A stretch of DNA of 64,000 bases from M3007 sp044226205 (GTDB taxonomy: Bacteria; Bacteroidota; Bacteroidia; Chitinophagales; Saprospiraceae), in contig JBGAHL010000004.1 of NCBI GenBank assembly GCA_044226205.1, positions 1 through 64,000 of the forward strand, read 5' to 3'. A program made the position numbers and the translations under genes. Every line of letters starts with the position of its first letter. Positions within the stretch are counted from its first letter, which is position 1. The notes beneath the pieces were generated by a model. That model was not told the origin of the DNA. It did no database searches and worked only from the letters and a program-made list of their open reading frames with translations. Of the stretch, positions 43,801-50,452 are shown one piece after another.

Positions 43801-44524
43801 CCACGAATTCGCGGATGGCCGGCGTGCTTTGTTTTTCGCCGGTGTTGATACAGAGCAGGATATCGTGGGCGTTGGCGTCTTTTTGGTCGATGTAGTGGGA
43901 GTCGTTGGAGCAGATAATCTTGACGTTGTAGTCTTTGGCGAAGCGCAGGAGCACTTCGTTGACCTGATCCTGCTCGGGCATGTTGTGGCGCTGGAGTTCG
44001 ATGTAGTAGTCTTCACCGAAGATGTTGTACCACCATTCGAACTCTTTCCGGGCGGCTTCTTCGTCTTTGCGCAGGATGGTTTGGGGCACCATGGCGCCGA
44101 TGCAGCAGGTGGTAGCGATGAGGCCTTCGTGGTGCTGCAGGATGAGTTCCTTGTCGATGCGCGGGTATTTGCCGTACAGGCCCTGCATGTAGCCCAGCGA
44201 GCAGAGTTTGACGAGGTTTTTGTACCCCTCCGCGTTTTTGGCGAGGAAAAGCTGGTGGTAGCGTTTGTCGCGGTCTTCCTTGGTGAAGGTGCGCCGGTGA
44301 CGGTCGGCGACCACGTAAAATTCGCAGCCCACGATGGGTTTCACCCCCTCGTGTTTGGCGGCTTCGGCCACGAACTGGAACACGCCGAACATATTGCCGT
44401 GGTCGGTGATGGCCAGGCCTTTCATGCCGTCGGCGGCGGCTTTTTTAAAAAGGCCGGGGATGGAAGCGGCGCCGTCGAGCAGGGAATATTGGGTGTGGCA
44501 GTGGAGGTGGGCGAAATTGGGCAT
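40835..44524 (-). CDS. dnaE: DNA polymerase III subunit alpha, with an internal repeat-derived insertion
   Basis: 1229 residues. It is the replicative DNA polymerase catalytic subunit. An N-terminal PHP domain begins FAHLHCHTQYSLLDGA, with ITDHGNMFG. The polymerase core has GPGRGSAAGSAVAYC and the Asp motif MPDIDTDFDDEGRQKV. The finger/thumb region contains YQEQIMLLSQKLAGFSKGDAD. HhH follows, then an OB-fold (VKIAGFVIRANHRISQKGTGFGSF). Residues about 922-961 are a translation of a GC-rich palindromic repeat (LTPSPSPKERG, PLSFGEGPGVRLH), inserted in frame between the helix-hairpin-helix region and the OB fold. The rest of the frame is intact and the gene is presumably essential, so the insertion must be tolerated. 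A perfect TAAATTTG -7 element lies 28 bp upstream of the ATG. Confidence 0.97.
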   Translation of the reverse strand: MPNFAHLHCHTQYSLLDGAASIPGLFKKAAADGMKGLAITDHGNMFGVFQFVAEAAKHEGVKPIVGCEFYVVADRHRRTFTKEDRDKRYHQLFLAKNAEGYKNLVKLCSLGYMQGLYGKYPRIDKELILQHHEGLIATTCCIGAMVPQTILRKDEEAARKEFEWWYNIFGEDYYIELQRHNMPEQDQVNEVLLRFAKDYNVKIICSNDSHYIDQKDANAHDILLCINTGEKQSTPAIREFVEEGATMKGGRFAFWNDQFYFKTQAEMGQLFHDLPQALDNTMEIVDKVEHLKLKQDILLPHFQVPTEFASQDDYLRHITYEGARERYRTITPEVEERLNFELNTIKTMGFAGYFLIVSDFIKAGRDLGVFIGPGRGSAAGSAVAYCIGITNIDPIKYKLLFERFLNPDRKSMPDIDTDFDDEGRQKVIDYVVDKYGKNQVAQIVTYGTMAAKMSIKDVARVLDLPLDQSNALAKLVPERPGISLNRVLKAPLDGDGSLRDKENLNSDEIESVKRLREYLDAEGTPESKVLKEAMVLEGSVRGTGIHAAGIIIAPKDLTEIIPVATAKDSDLLVTQYEGNTIEDAGVIKMDFLGLKTLTIIRDALRLIEENHGVKIDIDSIPLDDPKTYELYQAGATNGTFQFESAGMQKYLRELKPDKFDDLIAMNALYRPGPLEYIPDFIARKHGRQAVTYDLPELEEYLGETLGICVYQEQIMLLSQKLAGFSKGDADVLRKAMGKKQKSVLDKMKGQFIEGATAKGLPADKLEKIWTDWEAFASYAFNKSHSTCYAFVAYQTAFLKAHYPSEYMAAVLTHSQSNIEKITFFLEECQRMGLAVKGPDINESQVNFSVNKKGEIRYGLGAIKGVGEAAVESIIEERKKNGPFSTVFDLMRRMNLRTMNKKVMESLVFAGAFDSYDSLAANSLTPDPSPKGLTPSPSPKERGAGSPAGATPLSFGEGPGVRLHRAAFFAPSDKYESFIEHLLKYGAAHQEDKVMSANSLFGDMSDSVSIPEPAIPKAEPWNLLTKLMREKDVVGIYLSGHPLDDYRHEVQAHCLPIEKLDNYRGQKVKIAGFVIRANHRISQKGTGFGSFTVQDYTGSTEIVLFNEDYAKWRHLFNEGESLFITGNYQARFNSEEMQLKLLDVKLLNSISGTLTESVTLDIPIELLDDRLLAEIDRVCTEHKGAHTLKMRLLDNANRNALNFSASKRKVNADSDFAAAMERLGLGCKLN
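41642..41759. repeat. GC-rich palindromic repeat inserted inside dnaE
   Basis: An imperfect inverted repeat begins CCTCACCCCCGGCCCC and ends GGGGCTGGGGGTGAGG at 41732, with TCTCCAAAGGAGA and TCTCCTTTGGAGA hairpins inside. A second partial right end (CCCTTTGGAGAGG... to 41759) follows. It is the same class as the repeat at 45608-45704. Read in the dnaE frame it gives LTPSPSPKERG-like peptide, a translation that I know to recur in many Bacteroidota proteins. Confidence 0.85.
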
Positions 44525-44552
44525 AGTTCGTGGGACGTGGGTGTGCGACAGG

Positions 44553-44560
44553 CAAATTTA
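44553..44560 (-). promoter_or_regulatory. Bacteroidota -7 element before dnaE
   Basis: TAAATTTG on the minus strand, an exact TAnnTTTG match, 28 bp before the dnaE ATG. No convincing TTG is seen 19-21 bp further upstream. Confidence 0.4.
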
Positions 44561-44666
44561 AAACAAAACGTAGTAAATTTCAGGCGCCCCCTCCAACAAT
44601 TTTATCGCTCTTTTAAAACCACAGATTCCACCCCTCGCCTCCCGAAAAATTTATTTCAACAAACTC

Positions 44667-45612
44667 CTACCCGTTCAACTCCAGCAACGCCACATTCTCA
44701 ATATGATGCGTATGCGGAAACATGTCCACGGGCCGCATTTTCAGCACCTTGTACTTTTCCGCCAATAAAGCCAGGTCGCGGGCCTGGGTAGCCGGGTTGC
44801 AGCTCACGTACACGATGCGCGGCGCGGCCAGGTCGAGCAGGAAGCGCACGGCTTTTTCGTGCATGCCGGCGCGGGGCGGGTCGGTTACGACCACGTCGGG
44901 CCGACCGTGGCGCTGGATGAATTCGGGCGACAGTACGTTTTTGACGTCACCGGCGTAGAAAATAGCGTTGGAAATACCGTTCAGGGCGCGATTTTCCTCG
45001 GCGTCGGCGATGGCTTCCGGGATTTCCTCGATACCGACAACCTTCCGGCACAGGTGGGCCAGGTAAAGCGCGATGCTACCCGTGCCGGTGTACAGATCGT
45101 ACACGTTTTCGGAGCCGGTGAGGCCTGCAAATTCGGCCGCCACGTCGTACAGCACTTTGCCCTGACGACTGTTGGTCTGGAAAAACGACTTAGGGCCGAT
45201 CTTGAAACGCAGTGCGCCGAGTTGTTCTTCCGCGTAGCCCTTGCCGTACCAGGTGATCATCTCCTGATCGAATACCGAATCGTTGAGTTTGGTGTTGACG
45301 CAGTACACGATGGTCGTAATTTCCTTTGGAAACCGTTCGAGCAGGGCGCCCAGGTAGGCGTCGATGGCCTCCTGGTTGTGTTGCGCAAAACTGACCAGCA
45401 CCATGAGTTCGCCGGTGGTCGTCAGGCGCAGCATGAGGTTGCGCAGGAAGCCGGTGTGGCGGCGCAGGTCGTAAAATTCGAGCCCCTGGGCGAAGGCGAT
45501 CTCGCGGGCGGCATTGCGCACGGCGTTCGAGGGGTCGGCCTGGAGCCAGCACTTGTGGATGTCGATGATCTTGTCGAAGTAACCGGCTTTGTGGAAGCCA
45601 AGGCCAGCCTCA
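44667..45612 (-). CDS. rlmD: RlmD-type 23S rRNA methyltransferase, C-terminal (catalytic) part, out of frame with its start
   Basis: This frame carries the methyltransferase half of an RlmD/TrmA-family enzyme: LGFHKAGYFDKIIDIHKCWLQ, the SAM motif YDLYTGTGSIALYLA, VVTDPPRAGMHEKAV, the catalytic Cys in YVSCNPATQARDL, and the C-terminal MFPHTHHIENVALLEL. The enzyme makes m5U in 23S rRNA (U1939 in E. coli) from SAM. The frame is open further up to 45908, but that part does not look like the family. The N-terminal half is in another frame (45610-46149). The two meet in a G6 run at 45613-45618 within an inserted repeat; removal of one G joins them. So the gene is either broken, phase-variable or mis-sequenced. 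Confidence 0.85.
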
Positions 45613-45704
45613 CCCCCCGGCCCCCTCTCCAAGGGAGAGGGGGAGGTGATAGCGAAGTGAGCCCCCCTCTCCCTTGGAGGGCCGAAGTGAGGCCGGGGGT
45701 GAGG
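45608..45704. repeat. GC-rich palindromic repeat inserted inside rlmD
   Basis: It begins CCTCACCCCCCGGCCCCC and ends GAGGCCGGGGGTGAGG. Inner arms TCTCCAAGGGAGAGGGGG and CCCCCCTCTCCCTTGGAGG form a second stem. It is related to the dnaE repeat. Its left homopolymer has six C, whereas the matching right arm and the dnaE copy have five. Confidence 0.85.
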
Positions 45705-46149
45705 CGGGCATTTCCTCCGCAAACAGCCACCTTCGATTGGAAAACCCGAACTCGAGTTTGTTGCGGTAAAAAGTTGTTTCCGGGGCGCCGAGGATGGGCA
45801 AAAACTCGCCGATTTCCACTTTCGCAATGCGCCGCATGGCATCCTCCACGGTTTGCTGCTTGTGCATAAGCTGGTCTTCATAGGCCAGATATTGCCATTT
45901 GCAGCCACCGCAGATTTTGAAATGTTCGCAAAAAGGCTCGACGCGCCGGGGCGAGGGCGTCACGATGCGCTCGACCACCCCTTCGGCGAATTCCTTTTTC
46001 TTTTTTTGCACAAAAACATCCACCACGTCGCCGGGCACGGCGCCATCGACAAATACGACCAGACCGTCGGGCAAACGGCCCACGCCTTTGCCCCGGTCAG
46101 CGATGCCGTGGATGGTCACGGCGGAAAGTATCAGCGGTTTTCTTGCCAT
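45610..46149 (-). CDS. rlmD: RlmD-type 23S rRNA methyltransferase, N-terminal part, truncated by frameshift
   Basis: 179 residues ending at TGA inside the inserted repeat. It has a TRAM domain (about 8-60: IHGIADRGKGVGRLPDGLVVFVDGAVPGD) and then the Fe-S cysteine cluster CEHFKICGGC (third and fourth-class Cys spacing typical of RlmD), then QLMHKQQTVEDAMRRIA and FYRNKLEFGFSNRRWLFAEE. After residue 148 the sequence is repeat-derived (RPSKGEGGS, PLSLGEGAGG). Without the catalytic half in 44667-45612 it cannot methylate. Together the two parts have the normal length and order for RlmD plus about 32 inserted residues. Confidence 0.85.
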   Translation of the reverse strand: MARKPLILSAVTIHGIADRGKGVGRLPDGLVVFVDGAVPGDVVDVFVQKKKKEFAEGVVERIVTPSPRRVEPFCEHFKICGGCKWQYLAYEDQLMHKQQTVEDAMRRIAKVEIGEFLPILGAPETTFYRNKLEFGFSNRRWLFAEEMPASPPASLRPSKGEGGSLRYHLPLSLGEGAGG

Positions 46150-46260
46150 AAATCAGGGAAACGACCGGCTATTGTCACGGCAGCGGGCCCTTCCAAACGG
46201 GGCGCGAAGATACGTTTTCTCCTTCCGCCGTTCGAACAGGACATACCCGTTTATACCCTT

Positions 46261-46317
46261 TTTTCACCGCAAAGGGTTCGCGAATTTCTTTGCGCCTCCG
46301 CGTCTTTGCGGTGAAAA
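46261..46317. repeat. Inverted repeat TTTTCACCGCAAAG...CTTTGCGGTGAAAA
   Basis: Perfect 14-bp arms at 46261-46274 and 46304-46317, with a second pair of GCG-containing segments in the 29-base loop. It lies eight bases after the CotH-like gene stop and about 110 bp before the rlmD start on the same strand, so it may end CotH transcription. Confidence 0.7.
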
Positions 46318-46325
46318 TGTATAAC

Positions 46326-47957
46326 TTATTGCCCGGCAGCCAGTTTGCCCCGGCCGAGCAAACGATCGCCCTGCCGGATCGTATAAAAATACAAGCCGGC
46401 CGGGAGCTCAGCCGGCAAGGTCACCGTCTGGGGCTGCCCCGAACCGCCCGGCAAAACGACATCGGGCGTCACCCGGCGCCCGGCCGGATCGAACAGCGCA
46501 AACTGCGCCTCGCGGCTGCCGTCATACACGATCGTGAGCCGCTGATCGGCAGGCAGCGGATTGGGATAAACAGCGACGTGCGCCTGGCCGGGGGCGTCGT
46601 CGACCGAAACCGCGGGCCCGATGCTCATGATGTTGCCGTCCATCCAGGCCATGCGGTTGGTGAGCCAGCTGTCGAGGTAATCGATCTCCTGCTGCCAGGT
46701 CTGCCCCACAAAAGCATTGGGGATGATGTACTGCCCCAGCACGGGCCAGCGCTGGAAGTTGCGGGCGGCAGGCTCGGCCAGCAAATTCGTCAGCGAATCG
46801 ATGCAGGCCGACACCTCGGCGTTGGACCAGGGACCCGCGCGCAGGCTCTGCCAGCGGTCCTTGATCTGCGCCTGGAAAGCGCCGTCGCGCAGGAGTTTTT
46901 CCCACCAGAAATGAATGACCCAGGGGTCGTCCGGGCAATAGTCGTTGAAATCCTTCGACCAACCCTGGTAAAACTGCCCTTCGCAGTAGTCGCCGATGCC
47001 GAAAGCGATGTTAAAATCCCAGACCGGCCCCATTTTCAGCAGCGGGTCGTTGTCGTCGCGGTCTTTGTAAAAATAGGCGCTCAGCCGGTACGCGTCGGTG
47101 TTTTTACTTACCTCATTGACCAGCAAATAACTGGCCCAGGACCCCGTATCGATCCAGTCGGCGTACACGGGCGTGCTGTTGGGCGTCCATTGCACGAGCA
47201 TTTGTTCAAAGTCGTGGATGTAGTCCTCGATGTAAGCCCGCTGTTCGGGCTGAATGTCGGCCGATTTGGGGTAAACAACCTGAAACCAGGTTGTCTGCCA
47301 GGCGCCGGGGAAGGGCGCAAAGGGAGAGGCCCAGTCGCCACCCACCTGGCCATTGTCCTTGTCCATCGCGAGAATATACCCGCCCGTGAGGCTGTCGCCG
47401 GCCAGGTCGCTGTCTTTTAATTTGGCAATATCGACCCGGTCGCCGTCTCTTTTGACCGTTTCGAGGAGCAGATAAACCCCGATGTACTCCCCGTTGAGCA
47501 CGACCTCCACGAAGCGGGTGCGCGGCGCCCAGTCCATGGCCCTTGCGGCGAACCAGTACGCGAGGGCGTCGCGAATCAGGGATTTGTCGTTGAGCGGAGA
47601 GATCAGCGCCCAGTCACTTTCAGAAGGCATGTCGAGCAAGGGCACCGACAGGTCGCTTCCCGTCAGGTCGCGGGTTTCGATGGAAAAATTCTTTTTGTCG
47701 TACTGCAGGGAAAAAGACCCGCGCAACTCTATGCCAATCAAGCCATTATACGCGTTCGGAGGGTCGGTCATGTGGTTGATCTGGCCCGGGCCATTGGCAA
47801 TGATACTCATGCCGGCCGTGATTTTCTGGTTTTCCATGACGGTCTGCCCCGCGGTATTGATCACCACGATGGGCAGGTTGGAGGATTGAAAATTGACCGA
47901 CTGGGCAGAGGCACAATGGATGGTCAGGAGCAATGCGATGGGCAGGAAACGAAACAT
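46326..47957 (-). CDS. Secreted CotH-like protein kinase with type IX sorting domain
   Basis: 543 residues from the ATG at 47957 (MFRFLPIALLLTIHCASAQS), which begins a signal peptide; the longer frame to 48008 is rejected. The central region is CotH-like: IGIELRGSFSLQYDKKNFSIE, DWALISPLNDKSLIRDALAYWF, VEVVLNGEYIGVYLLLETVKRD, and GGYILAMDKDNG. In this family these carry the atypical kinase active site, and a DFN-like pair is seen in WDFNIAFG. The last 85 residues or so (VAVYPNPLPADQRLTI to GLYFYTIRQGDRLLGRGKL) are a type A T9SS sorting domain, so it should be exported and anchored at the surface. Its targets are unknown. Confidence 0.88.
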   Translation of the reverse strand: MFRFLPIALLLTIHCASAQSVNFQSSNLPIVVINTAGQTVMENQKITAGMSIIANGPGQINHMTDPPNAYNGLIGIELRGSFSLQYDKKNFSIETRDLTGSDLSVPLLDMPSESDWALISPLNDKSLIRDALAYWFAARAMDWAPRTRFVEVVLNGEYIGVYLLLETVKRDGDRVDIAKLKDSDLAGDSLTGGYILAMDKDNGQVGGDWASPFAPFPGAWQTTWFQVVYPKSADIQPEQRAYIEDYIHDFEQMLVQWTPNSTPVYADWIDTGSWASYLLVNEVSKNTDAYRLSAYFYKDRDDNDPLLKMGPVWDFNIAFGIGDYCEGQFYQGWSKDFNDYCPDDPWVIHFWWEKLLRDGAFQAQIKDRWQSLRAGPWSNAEVSACIDSLTNLLAEPAARNFQRWPVLGQYIIPNAFVGQTWQQEIDYLDSWLTNRMAWMDGNIMSIGPAVSVDDAPGQAHVAVYPNPLPADQRLTIVYDGSREAQFALFDPAGRRVTPDVVLPGGSGQPQTVTLPAELPAGLYFYTIRQGDRLLGRGKLAAGQ

Positions 47958-48135
47958 AGTCGAGTGAGTTTGGCGGGTAAAGTTGGGCAAACTTCCGAAA
48001 CCCGCCACAGGAAACCGCCGGAATAGAAAGACTGATTCTGCTCAAATGCGGCAATACCGATATTCCATTCATCGGGAAGTTGCCGCCGTCCGTCGTCATT
48101 CTCCCCGCAAGGCTCGACTTTTTCAGGCCGGCAGC

Positions 48136-48167
48136 TTGACAAACCGCCCAAACCTGATGTACATTTG
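48136..48167 (+). promoter_or_regulatory. Bacteroidota-type promoter of the SPFH gene
   Basis: TTG (48136-48138), 21 bases, then TACATTTG (48160-48167), an exact TAnnTTTG. The ATG is 39 bp downstream. Confidence 0.6.
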
Positions 48168-48206
48168 CTATCAAATTAATATCACAAACCAATCAATCAT
48201 ACAATC

Positions 48207-49058
48207 ATGGAAAAAATCGTCAAACCGACCTCCGGCTGGCTCATGCTGATCATTTGTTTGTTGCTGATCTTCGGCGGCGCTGGTCTGATTATCGTCAAAA
48301 TGATGGTCCCGGGCATCATCGCCCTGTTGATCGGCCTTGCCATCATAGCGCCCGGATTCACGGCGGTGGAGCCCAATACCACGCGGGTCATGACCCTGTT
48401 CGGCTCGTACGTAGGTACGGTTAAAGAGAGCGGTTTCTTTTTCGTCAACCCGTTTTACACCAAGAAAAAAGTGTCCTTGCGCGCGGTCACGCTCGACGTT
48501 CCGACCATCAAGGTCAACGACAAGCAAGGCAACCCGATCATGATCGGCGCCGTGGTGGCATACCGGGTCAGCGATACGTTCAAAGCGGCATTTGCGGTGG
48601 AGAACTACCCCGACTACGTCAAGTTCCAGAGCGAGGCTGCCGTGCGCAAACTCGCCGGCACGTACAGCTATGACAACCTCGAAGACGAGGAGGCGCACGT
48701 CACCCTGCGTTCCAGTTCGGACGAGATCAATCACCAGCTGGCCCACGAGATCAGCGAGCGCCTGGGCATCGCCGGCATCGAGGTCATCGAAGCGCGTATC
48801 AACAACCTGGCCTACGCCACGGAAATTGCCGGCGCCATGTTGCAACGCCAGCAGGCCACGGCCATCGTGGCAGCCCGCAGCAAGATCGTCGAAGGGGCGG
48901 TCGGCATGGTGGAAATGGCCCTCGATCAGTTGTCGCGCAAAAAAATCATCGAGCTCGATGAGGAGAAAAAAGCGGCCATGGTCAGCAACCTGCTGGTGGT
49001 GCTTTGCGGCGACAAAAACGTCGCCCCGGTCGTCAACACAGGCACCCTGCACCAGTAA
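48207..49058 (+). CDS. SPFH/Band 7 domain membrane protein
   Basis: 283 residues. Two adjacent hydrophobic helices (about 10-31 and 34-51: LMLIICLLLIFGGAGLIIV, PGIIALLIGLAIIAPGF) are followed by an SPFH domain (VEPNTTRVMTLFGSYVGTVKE, VNPFYTKKKVSLRAV, VVAYRVSDTFKAAFAVENY) and a helical C-terminal part with ARSKIVEGAVGMVEMAL. Proteins of this class form membrane-associated oligomeric scaffolds. The following gene, 133 bp on, encodes a small ribbon-helix-helix protein, but a strong terminator lies between them. No protease (HflK/C- or NfeD-type) is adjacent. Confidence 0.9.
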   Translation: MEKIVKPTSGWLMLIICLLLIFGGAGLIIVKMMVPGIIALLIGLAIIAPGFTAVEPNTTRVMTLFGSYVGTVKESGFFFVNPFYTKKKVSLRAVTLDVPTIKVNDKQGNPIMIGAVVAYRVSDTFKAAFAVENYPDYVKFQSEAAVRKLAGTYSYDNLEDEEAHVTLRSSSDEINHQLAHEISERLGIAGIEVIEARINNLAYATEIAGAMLQRQQATAIVAARSKIVEGAVGMVEMALDQLSRKKIIELDEEKKAAMVSNLLVVLCGDKNVAPVVNTGTLHQ

Positions 49059-49081
49059 GATCATTGGCCCGAACGCCTCGA

Positions 49082-49141
49082 AGGCGCAAGGGATCGGGGG
49101 TTCAAAAGCCCCCGGTCTTTTGCGCCTCTTGCCGTTTTTTT
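49082..49141 (+). terminator. Strong terminator after the SPFH gene
   Basis: Outer stem AGGCGCAA/TTGCGCCT and inner stem GATCGGGGG/CCCCCGGTC around the loop TTCAAAAG, followed by a T-run at 49135-49141. Confidence 0.85.
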
Positions 49142-49191
49142 ATTATAAATTTTACTCTTAATGACCTCATAATCAATAAATTTTGATCGCT

Positions 49192-49383
49192 ATGGCTTCC
49201 AAGAAGAACTTCGTTCTCCGTATCGATGAAAAAACCTACGCGGCACTCGAAAAATGGGCAGCTGACGAGTTTCGCAGCGTCAACGGACAAATTGAATGGA
49301 TGCTGCACCGCGCCCTGCGCGAGGCAGGCCGCCTGCCCAAGGCTTCATCTGCCGATTCCGAAACGGAGGCCGAACCCAAATAG
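49192..49383 (+). CDS. Small Arc-like ribbon-helix-helix protein
   Basis: 63 residues from the ATG at 49192. NFVLRIDEKTYAALEKWAADEFRSVNGQIEWMLHRALREAG matches the Arc/MetJ-type ribbon-helix-helix: one DNA-contact strand (FVLRID), helix A (YAALEKWAADEF), turn SVNGQ, helix B (IEWMLHRALREAG). The acidic tail EAEPK is extra. It is likely a dimeric DNA-binding regulator. In other genomes such a protein is commonly found beside an SPFH gene, and it may regulate it; a toxin partner is not visible here. Confidence 0.8.
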   Translation: MASKKNFVLRIDEKTYAALEKWAADEFRSVNGQIEWMLHRALREAGRLPKASSADSETEAEPK

Positions 49384-49387
49384 CCGC

Positions 49388-49420
49388 TTTGGCCCGCTCC
49401 AGAAAACCGCCGTACCTTGC
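49388..49420 (+). promoter_or_regulatory. Bacteroidota-type promoter of truC, probably leaderless
   Basis: TTTG (49388-49391), 21 bases, then TACCTTGC (49413-49420), one mismatch from TAnnTTTG. The ATG at 49426 is only five bases further, so the transcript would begin at or beside the start codon. Confidence 0.45.
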
Positions 49421-49425
49421 CGGCC

Positions 49426-50181
49426 ATGCCGGATCATGTTTTCTCTCCTTTCGATCTCCTTTTTGAAGACGAACACTTCGTCGCCATCAACAAACCGCCG
49501 GGCATCCTCGTCCACCTGACCCGGCTCAGCGAAGACACCGTTTCCGTGGCGCAACAACTGGCCGCCCAACTCGGCCAGCGTATTTTCCCCATTCACCGGC
49601 TCGATCGCGGCACCTCGGGGGTGCTCATTGTCGGCAAAACAGCGGCGGCAGCCGGCGCATTGGCTGCACATTTTCGCGAAAAATCCGTGGAGAAAAAATA
49701 CCTCGCCGTGCTGCGCGGCTACATTCCGGAAAGCGCCACCATCGATTACGCCCTCGACGACCCCGAAACCGGCAAGGAAAAACAACCTGCCATCTCGCAT
49801 TACCGGCGGCTGGGCCAGGTGGAACTGCCATTTTCCGTCGATCCTAAGTTTCCGACCACCCGCTACGCCCTCGCCGAAGCCGAGCCCGAAACCGGCCGCC
49901 GCCATCAGTTGCGCAAGCACTTCGCGCATGTTTTTCACCCCGTCATCGGCGACCGCCGCCACGGCGACGTAAAACACAACAACTACCTGCGCGCGGCATT
50001 CGGCCTCCAGCGATTGCTGCTGCACGCCCTGCGCCTGCAGTTCGAACATCCTTTTTCCGGCGGCGAAACCTGCATTCAAGCGCCTGTCGATCAGGCATTT
50101 ATCGAAGCCTCGCAGTTTCTGGGGCTTACTGATTTCCTTCCCCCGGCGGCAATGGGTGAGGGAACGGGCGTTTCTGCATGA
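49426..50181 (+). CDS. truC: tRNA pseudouridine synthase C (TruC-type RluA-family enzyme)
   Basis: 251 residues from the ATG at 49426 (MPDHVFSPFDLLFEDEHFVA). The active site HRLDRGTSGVLI has the catalytic Asp60. It has the family's KPPGILVH motif at about 23-30, KKYLAVLRG, and the ETGRRHQLRKHFAHVFHPVIGD motif typical of RluA/TruC. Lack of an S4 domain and the length (TruC in E. coli is about 260) favour TruC, which makes pseudouridine 65 in some tRNAs; a close RluA paralogue cannot be excluded. The third 173-bp element starts 13 bp after its stop. Confidence 0.85.
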   Translation: MPDHVFSPFDLLFEDEHFVAINKPPGILVHLTRLSEDTVSVAQQLAAQLGQRIFPIHRLDRGTSGVLIVGKTAAAAGALAAHFREKSVEKKYLAVLRGYIPESATIDYALDDPETGKEKQPAISHYRRLGQVELPFSVDPKFPTTRYALAEAEPETGRRHQLRKHFAHVFHPVIGDRRHGDVKHNNYLRAAFGLQRLLLHALRLQFEHPFSGGETCIQAPVDQAFIEASQFLGLTDFLPPAAMGEGTGVSA

Positions 50182-50194
50182 TTTACAAATTTTA

Positions 50195-50367
50195 GTAAAA
50201 ACTTAGGCAGGGGCAGCGCCCCGTGATAGTTGTAGTCTTTTAGTGCCAAAATCTATTCAGGAGGGGCTGCGCCCCGAGACATCTTTCGGGGCGCTGCCCC
50301 TCCTGACCTGTTTTCTCTACCATTTGCTACAAATCTTTCGGGGCGCTGCCCCTGCCTAAGTTTTTAC
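50195..50367 (-). repeat. 173-bp palindromic element, copy 3
   Basis: Complete, with perfect 29-bp termini except at the CCCCG junction, and the arms swapped relative to copies 2 and 4, so it is in the opposite orientation. The flanks AAATTTTA (50187-50194) and CAATTTTA (50368-50375) agree in seven of eight bases, suggesting an 8-bp target duplication. It fills most of the gap between truC and the amine oxidase gene. Confidence 0.9.
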
Positions 50368-50399
50368 CAATTTTACAAGAAAGCAGCCGGGACGCGACG

Positions 50400-50430
50400 T
50401 TTGGAAGCTTCGGTCAGGTTTTTACCTTTG
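50400..50430 (+). promoter_or_regulatory. Bacteroidota-type promoter of the amine oxidase gene
   Basis: TTTG (50400-50403), 19 bases, then TACCTTTG (50423-50430), both exact consensus elements. The ATG is 22 bp downstream. It lies just outside the 173-bp element. Confidence 0.65.
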
Positions 50431-50452
50431 ACCATTGCTAAATTCCAGATTC

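Noticed and set aside
45613..45625. Programmed ribosomal frameshift in rlmD
   Set aside because: No slippery heptamer with a downstream pseudoknot is evident beyond the G run, and the break lies in an inserted repeat; an indel or slippage variant is simpler.
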